Origin: Polluticaenibacter yanchengensis
Lineage (GTDB): Bacteria > Bacteroidota > Bacteroidia > Chitinophagales > Chitinophagaceae
Direction of reading: 5' to 3'
Length of the DNA: 64,000 bases
Assembly: GCA_027854065.1 (NCBI GenBank)
Contig: JAQGEF010000003.1
Coordinates: 124,001-188,000 of the forward strand
Part shown: positions 60,325-64,000 of the stretch, in pieces
Layout: every line of letters begins with the position of its first letter
Position numbering within the stretch: the stretch's first letter is position 1
Program-made: the position numbers and the translations under genes
The notes under the pieces: generated by a model
Seen by the model: only the letters and a program-made list of their open reading frames with translations
Told to the model about the DNA's origin: nothing
The model's database searches: none

Positions 60325-60693
60325 TTAAACAATAGCTAAAATGTCGCTTTCGCGCATAATTAAGTATTCAATTCCTTCAATAGAAATTTCGGTACCGGCA
60401 TATTTACCGTATAAAACAGTATCTCCGGCTTTTACAGTAACCGGCTCATCTGTTTTACCAGGACCAGCAGCTACTACGATACCACGTTGTGGTTTTTCTT
60501 TTGCAGTATCAGGGATAATAATACCACCGGCAGTTTTCTCTTCTGCAGCAGCCGGTTTAATGATTACGCGATCGTGTAATGGTTTTACAGAAAATTCTTT
60601 TGGAGCAACCGGTTTTGCAGGAGCAGCAACTTTTGCAGCTGGTTTAGTAACAGCTTTTGCAGCTGGTTTTGCTGACTTTACTGACTTAGCCAT
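60325..60693 (-). CDS. groS: co-chaperonin GroES with Ala/Lys/Pro-rich N-terminal extension
   Basis: A 122-residue co-chaperonin lid. The core is standard: [20 protein letters not shown], then [20 protein letters not shown] (mobile loop region), then [18 protein letters not shown]. Unusual is the N-terminal ~33 residues, built of [16 protein letters not shown] units and resembling a histone-H1-like or disordered tail; typical GroES has none. There is no alternative start closer to the core (no Met, GTG or TTG at a suitable place), so the extension should be translated. No CIRCE-type HrcA operator was seen upstream. Confidence 0.95.
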   Translation of the reverse strand: MAKSVKSAKPAAKAVTKPAAKVAAPAKPVAPKEFSVKPLHDRVIIKPAAAEEKTAGGIIIPDTAKEKPQRGIVVAAGPGKTDEPVTVKAGDTVLYGKYAGTEISIEGIEYLIMRESDILAIV

Positions 60694-61207
60694 AATTCTA
60701 TTTTTTAATTTTATAAATTAATAATTAATAAATCTATCTGACGCAACAATTACAGCCAACATTATGCCAATGCTATTTTACGCCTTATTGACAGCCAGAG
60801 ATTTATTTAATTCCTCATTCCTGACAGTAAATGCGATAAAATGCCCTGCAAAATTGTCATTTTGTAGGTGGTGTTGTAACTGCCTACAATGTCGTTTATA
60901 TTTTAGCAATAAGGAGCATTTTTACAGAACCGGTTAACCTGTTTTGATTGAAAGGATATTTATAAGTTGCGGGCAAATAAATTTGAATCTATTATTTACC
61001 TTGAATATTAATGCGTAATCGGGTTAAATTTATATCTTTATAAAAGGCGACAGGATTGTTGGCAGATACTCATTAAAACAGATCATTGATTTTATGATGA
61101 AGATGAGCCGAATTTAAAATGACAGACTGTTATTGAGAATGCTGCTGATCTTACCCGGTTAAATTGTTTGAAGTTTTAAGTTGTGTTTATTTGATATGCA
61201 ACATATT
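60694..61207. other. intergenic region between groES and the lipase
   Basis: About 500 bp of divergent intergenic DNA without genes. It should hold the heat-shock operon promoter, but no CIRCE repeat and no convincing -33/-7 pair could be found on the minus strand. A lone TAAATTTG lies at 60978 on the plus strand without a partner box. Confidence 0.4.
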
Positions 61208-61234
61208 GTTCCAGGTGACCCTAAAACCTGGAAC
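61208..61234. promoter_or_regulatory. inverted repeat upstream of the lipase gene
   Basis: GTTCCAGGT and ACCTGGAAC are perfect 9-bp arms with a 9-bp spacer, about 60 bp before the start codon. A near-consensus -7 box (TGTCTTTG, one mismatch) follows at about 61238-61245, so the repeat would overlap the -33 region, as an operator would. Confidence 0.5.
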
Positions 61235-61295
61235 GGATTGTCTTTGCAGAAAATGATATACTTAATTAACCATATTAATCACTAAAAGCGACTAA

Positions 61296-62402
61296 ATGAA
61301 AACAAAGCATCTTTTCATTTTTCTATTTTTTAATTTAAGCATTTTTATTTCAGCTTCTTTATTTGCTCAAACCTTAAAACCCGGTTTTGATAAGGAAGAA
61401 TACAAAAGTACTTTGGCAATGGTGCAACGATATGCAGACTCGGCATTTCCGGGATACCCTAAAGAACCTGCCGGCTATCGTTTTGTATATTTTTCACCGG
61501 AAATGGGATTGAAAAACAAATGGGGGCTCTGGAAACGTCAGTCAGATGGTGCTGCCGTTATTAATATCAGGGGCACCATACAGGACGGCATTAGCTGGAT
61601 GTCCAATTTTTATTGTGGAATGGTGCCGGCAAAAGGCTCCATAAAGTTAAAGCCGGATGAAAATTTTGAGTACAACCTATCCGATTACGATCATGCATAT
61701 GTGCATATAGGCTGGCTGATCAGCTTTGCTTATTTATCTAAAGATATGCGGCCTAAAATAGATAGCCTTATTGCTTCAGGTACCAAATCCTTTATTGTTT
61801 CCGGCCACAGCCAGGGCGGGGCCTTAAGTTATTTTGTTACGGCATGGCTAAGGCAGCTACAAAAGAAAGGCGCCATTCCAAAAGATGTGCAGATTAAAAC
61901 TTATTGCAGTGCGGCCCCCAAGCCAGGTAATATTTACTTCGCTTATGACTATGAAAGCCAGACGCAGGATGGTTGGGCTTATAATGTGATTAATTCTGCG
62001 GACTGGGTGCCGGAAACACCGTTTTCTCTTCAAACAGTCGGTGATTTAAACGATTCCCCGCTGGGAGATATTTCTCCCATGATAAAAAAGCAAAAATTTC
62101 CTAAGAACCTCATAATAAAATCTATCTATAAAAAGCTTAAACGCCGGCCGGAAAAGGCTGTGAAATCATACAGGAAATACCTGGGTAATTTTGTGGGTAA
62201 AATGATAACCAAATACCTGAATGAATACGAACAGCCAAATCTTGAATACAATATGTATTACGCAAGGGCAGGAAATTACATTACGCTGCTGGTAAATACT
62301 GTTTATTATGAAAAATTCCCAAAAACATCAGATAATAAGTTTATGCATCATAGTGAGTTGTCGTATTTATACCTGCTGAATATGCAATACCCGGAATTTT
62401 GA
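61296..62402 (+). CDS. secreted class-3 lipase-fold hydrolase
   Basis: A 368-residue exported protein. Signal peptide (ending SLFAQ) then an alpha/beta hydrolase of the fungal lipase (class 3) type: oxyanion region NIRGT (90-94), nucleophile elbow SGHSQGG (Ser172), a probable catalytic Asp in NSADWVPETPFS and a late His in MHHSELSYLYLL. Members cleave ester bonds of glycerides or phospholipids. Location is probably periplasmic or outer membrane; there is no lipobox or sorting domain. An inverted repeat and near-consensus -7 box lie just upstream. It stands alone between divergent groES and convergent YiaA. Confidence 0.87.
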   Translation: MKTKHLFIFLFFNLSIFISASLFAQTLKPGFDKEEYKSTLAMVQRYADSAFPGYPKEPAGYRFVYFSPEMGLKNKWGLWKRQSDGAAVINIRGTIQDGISWMSNFYCGMVPAKGSIKLKPDENFEYNLSDYDHAYVHIGWLISFAYLSKDMRPKIDSLIASGTKSFIVSGHSQGGALSYFVTAWLRQLQKKGAIPKDVQIKTYCSAAPKPGNIYFAYDYESQTQDGWAYNVINSADWVPETPFSLQTVGDLNDSPLGDISPMIKKQKFPKNLIIKSIYKKLKRRPEKAVKSYRKYLGNFVGKMITKYLNEYEQPNLEYNMYYARAGNYITLLVNTVYYEKFPKTSDNKFMHHSELSYLYLLNMQYPEF

Positions 62403-62475
62403 ACAATGGCAGATTAAATCTAAATTCCGGGTAACTGCTTTTTCAACGCTTGGTCTTTATTGAAGGGATGTTTTA

Positions 62476-62910
62476 TTAATTGGTATTTTTAAATGTGGAT
62501 GATTCTTCTTCTGATGCAAATTTTAAATCGCGCGTATTTTTTTGAACAGCAATTGCGGAGAACATACTCAGGACAAAAGAAATAGCGTAAAATCCTTTTT
62601 CGCTTCTTGCTAAATCAGCGTTCCATAAACCAATTGTAAGCAACGCGATAGTTAATATGGTTGTGAACCAGGCGATGCCGTAATATAAATTGGTAACAGG
62701 AATCCCTTCCAACTGGTCCCGTACTGCTTTTTGTACAGAAATGGCGGAGAATAGGCCAAACATTAAAACAGTAAAATAATATCCCTTTTCATTTAATTGC
62801 ATGCTGGCATTCCATAATCCTACATTAAATGCGATAATCCCTGTTAGCAAGGCTACCCAGGATACCCCGATAAATGCGGCAGACGGCCGTAAGTTTTTAC
62901 TTTGATTCAT
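62476..62910 (-). CDS. YiaA/YiaB-family inner-membrane protein
   Basis: A 144-residue membrane protein with two copies of the YiaAB two-helix unit: [20 protein letters not shown] with [22 protein letters not shown], then [20 protein letters not shown] with [20 protein letters not shown]. The repeated GLWNA..L...KG(Y/F)Y motif makes the duplication plain. Function of the family is unknown; it is small, widespread and sometimes stress linked. It lies 81 bp downstream of the Crp/Fnr regulator on the same strand, so regulation by or with that gene is likely. Confidence 0.88.
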   Translation of the reverse strand: MNQSKNLRPSAAFIGVSWVALLTGIIAFNVGLWNASMQLNEKGYYFTVLMFGLFSAISVQKAVRDQLEGIPVTNLYYGIAWFTTILTIALLTIGLWNADLARSEKGFYAISFVLSMFSAIAVQKNTRDLKFASEEESSTFKNTN

Positions 62911-62991
62911 TATTTATAATTTTATGAACCAAATGTATTGCCGGGTTACCAGGTATATTTTGACAATAATCAAATATCAAAAATACAATTG

Positions 62992-63567
62992 TTAAAACTG
63001 GTTTCTGATTCGGCTCAATGTCTCTTGTGAAATACCTAAATAAGCGGCGATAAAACCTAAGGGAATCCGCTCTAAGATATGTGGAGACTGCTGTGTAAGG
63101 TTCTCGTACCTTTCTGCTGCGGTTTTAAATTGGGCATTTACAAAACGTTCCTCCAGTCGTATATAATATTTTTCGTAAGCAATGCGCAGCAATCGTTCTA
63201 TTTCGTGGTAACGATTCAATAAATGATCGAGCTTCTCTTTTGAAATCTTCCATAGTATGCTGCCTTCTACAAATTGTATATTCTCTACCGAAGCCTGACC
63301 GGTTATAAAGCTATGAAAGGAGGTGACAAAGTCGTTTTCAAAACCAAACCAATAGGTTACTTCTTTGTTATCCATAATATAATAACCTCTTACAGCACCG
63401 TTTTTTATAAAGTATAAATGCCTGCAAACCTGGCCAGCCTGTAATAAAAAATCATTTTTGCTATATACGACCTCCTCAAAGCTATCTGTAAGGGCCTCTA
63501 TCGATTCCACACTTAATTTATTATAGCCTTGTATATGATTGAATAACTGTTCCATTAAATCTCTCAA
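62992..63567 (-). CDS. Crp/Fnr-family transcriptional regulator
   Basis: A 191-residue regulator: N-terminal cyclic-nucleotide-binding-like beta roll (about 15-120; SKNDFLLQAGQVCRHLYFIK, NGAVRGYYIMDNKEVTYWFG) and C-terminal winged helix (RIPLGFIAAYLGISQETLSRI). The cAMP-phosphate-binding Arg/Glu set is not evident, as in most Bacteroidota members of this kind, so the ligand is open. The recognition helix is complete, although the protein ends soon after it (RNQF), leaving a minimal wing. It directly precedes the YiaA gene. Confidence 0.9.
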   Translation of the reverse strand: MRDLMEQLFNHIQGYNKLSVESIEALTDSFEEVVYSKNDFLLQAGQVCRHLYFIKNGAVRGYYIMDNKEVTYWFGFENDFVTSFHSFITGQASVENIQFVEGSILWKISKEKLDHLLNRYHEIERLLRIAYEKYYIRLEERFVNAQFKTAAERYENLTQQSPHILERIPLGFIAAYLGISQETLSRIRNQF

Positions 63568-63863
63568 TTAGATTAACTAACATCAATAATAAGATTTTAA
63601 TTTGGTAATGATCAGTATTACCCTGATGGAGCTTCATTGGCGACGCTCCGTTCAACATTGTGCTACTATTTAATATTCCTCAACCTTTGTTACCTGGTAG
63701 ATTATAAAAAGAATGGCAGGTGAGGGATTGGAAGTAGTATCTTTTTGTCTGCTGCTTTTAGTAATAACTCTTAAATATAACCAATGAAAGGAATATTCAT
63801 TGGTAGCTAATAATTACAGGCAATTAAGAAGCATGATGTTTTTTAAATTTCTAAACGAAAACG
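63568..63863. other. intergenic region before the last partial gene
   Basis: About 300 bp with no clear gene or promoter. A GGAGCttcattggcgacGCTCC inverted motif lies at 63629-63650. Confidence 0.35.
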
Positions 63864-64000
63864 ATGTTGACTAATAAAGAGAAATTTCTGGCTTTAGTAT
63901 CTAAAGAGGAAACAAAAACTGTAGAAAGCGCAAATGTTCGTTTGGCTAAAAAGAATTACACCAGATTGTCTCACAAAATTGCGATTGCAATATTAACCCA
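63864..64000 (+). CDS. start of a small HTH-type protein, truncated by the window end
   Basis: ATG at 63864 opens a frame that stays open to the window edge (45 codons). It begins MLTNKEKFLALVSKEETKTV and continues with basic helical sequence (RLAKKNYTRLSHKIAIAI). The NKEKFLALVSKEE opening resembles small conserved Bacteroidota proteins, some with helix-turn-helix or antitoxin-like roles, but too little is visible for an assignment. The frame is plausible in composition; stop and length are unknown. Confidence 0.5.
   Translation, partial: MLTNKEKFLALVSKEETKTVESANVRLAKKNYTRLSHKIAIAILT

Noticed and set aside
60694..60900. CIRCE element for HrcA control of groES-groEL
   Set aside because: I looked for TTAGCACTC-N9-GAGTGCTAA upstream of groES and found nothing close.

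Overview
The window looks like chromosomal DNA of a Bacteroidota, most likely a Chitinophagaceae/Sphingobacteriaceae-type organism. It is AT-rich and carries a SusC/SusD pair, type IX secretion (T9SS) cargo of both sorting types with a PorP/SprF partner, several -7 boxes of the Bacteroidota type (TAnnTTTG), almost no Shine-Dalgarno sequences, and genes for sphingolipid synthesis. No rRNA, tRNA, CRISPR array or intact insertion sequence was seen. The genus cannot be fixed from sequence reading alone.

The centrepiece is a 13-kb same-strand locus (10540-23739) that appears to encode synthesis of an inositol-containing sphingolipid. A TetR regulator is followed by serine palmitoyltransferase, a GNAT-type putative ceramide synthase and an NAD(P)-dependent putative ketoceramide reductase, the three joined by 4-bp ATGA overlaps. 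Next come myo-inositol-1-phosphate synthase, a repeat-filled 1.2-kb gap, a PgpA-like phosphatase, a GtrA membrane protein, a DUF5686 outer-membrane protein, a CDP-alcohol phosphotransferase fused to a DUF4833-like domain, a fatty-acid-hydroxylase-type enzyme, a possible 28-residue membrane peptide and a PAP2/AUR1-like putative inositol phosphorylceramide synthase. A strong terminator closes the locus at 23872-23905. Together they could take serine and acyl-CoA to hydroxylated ceramide, glucose-6-phosphate to phosphatidylinositol, and join the two.

Layout elsewhere: 1-2766 holds the end of an M49-like peptidase, a small secreted protein, a repeat-rich gap and an AraC regulator. 2980-8945 is a three-gene RND efflux operon, and 9343-10086 a SIMPL protein. 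23914-29293 carries a CPBP protease, a TPR membrane protein and a TPR-AAA ATPase (three genes on the minus strand), an RluB-type pseudouridine synthase and an LEA-like lipoprotein. 29976-35413 is a PorP/SprF plus giant type-B T9SS cargo pair. 35960-40537 is a metabolic/transport cluster (HAD, unknown, GATase, ABC, OsmC). 40877-48145 is SusC, SusD and an M14 carboxypeptidase. 49256-50927 is a cation efflux gene overlapping deoC. 51251-54979 holds three secreted or surface proteins. 55566-58193 is a convergent NarL-type two-component pair. 58642-60693 is groES-groEL. 61296-64000 holds a lipase, a YiaA protein, a Crp/Fnr regulator and the start of a further gene.

The intergenic DNA is unusually structured. 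At least seven copies of a 115-175-bp element, with short conserved ends and a variable hairpin core, lie in gene gaps. There are three tandem arrays (periods 157, 169 and alternating 135/158 bp), a mobile-element remnant and several strong inverted repeats. These are the least explained parts of the window.
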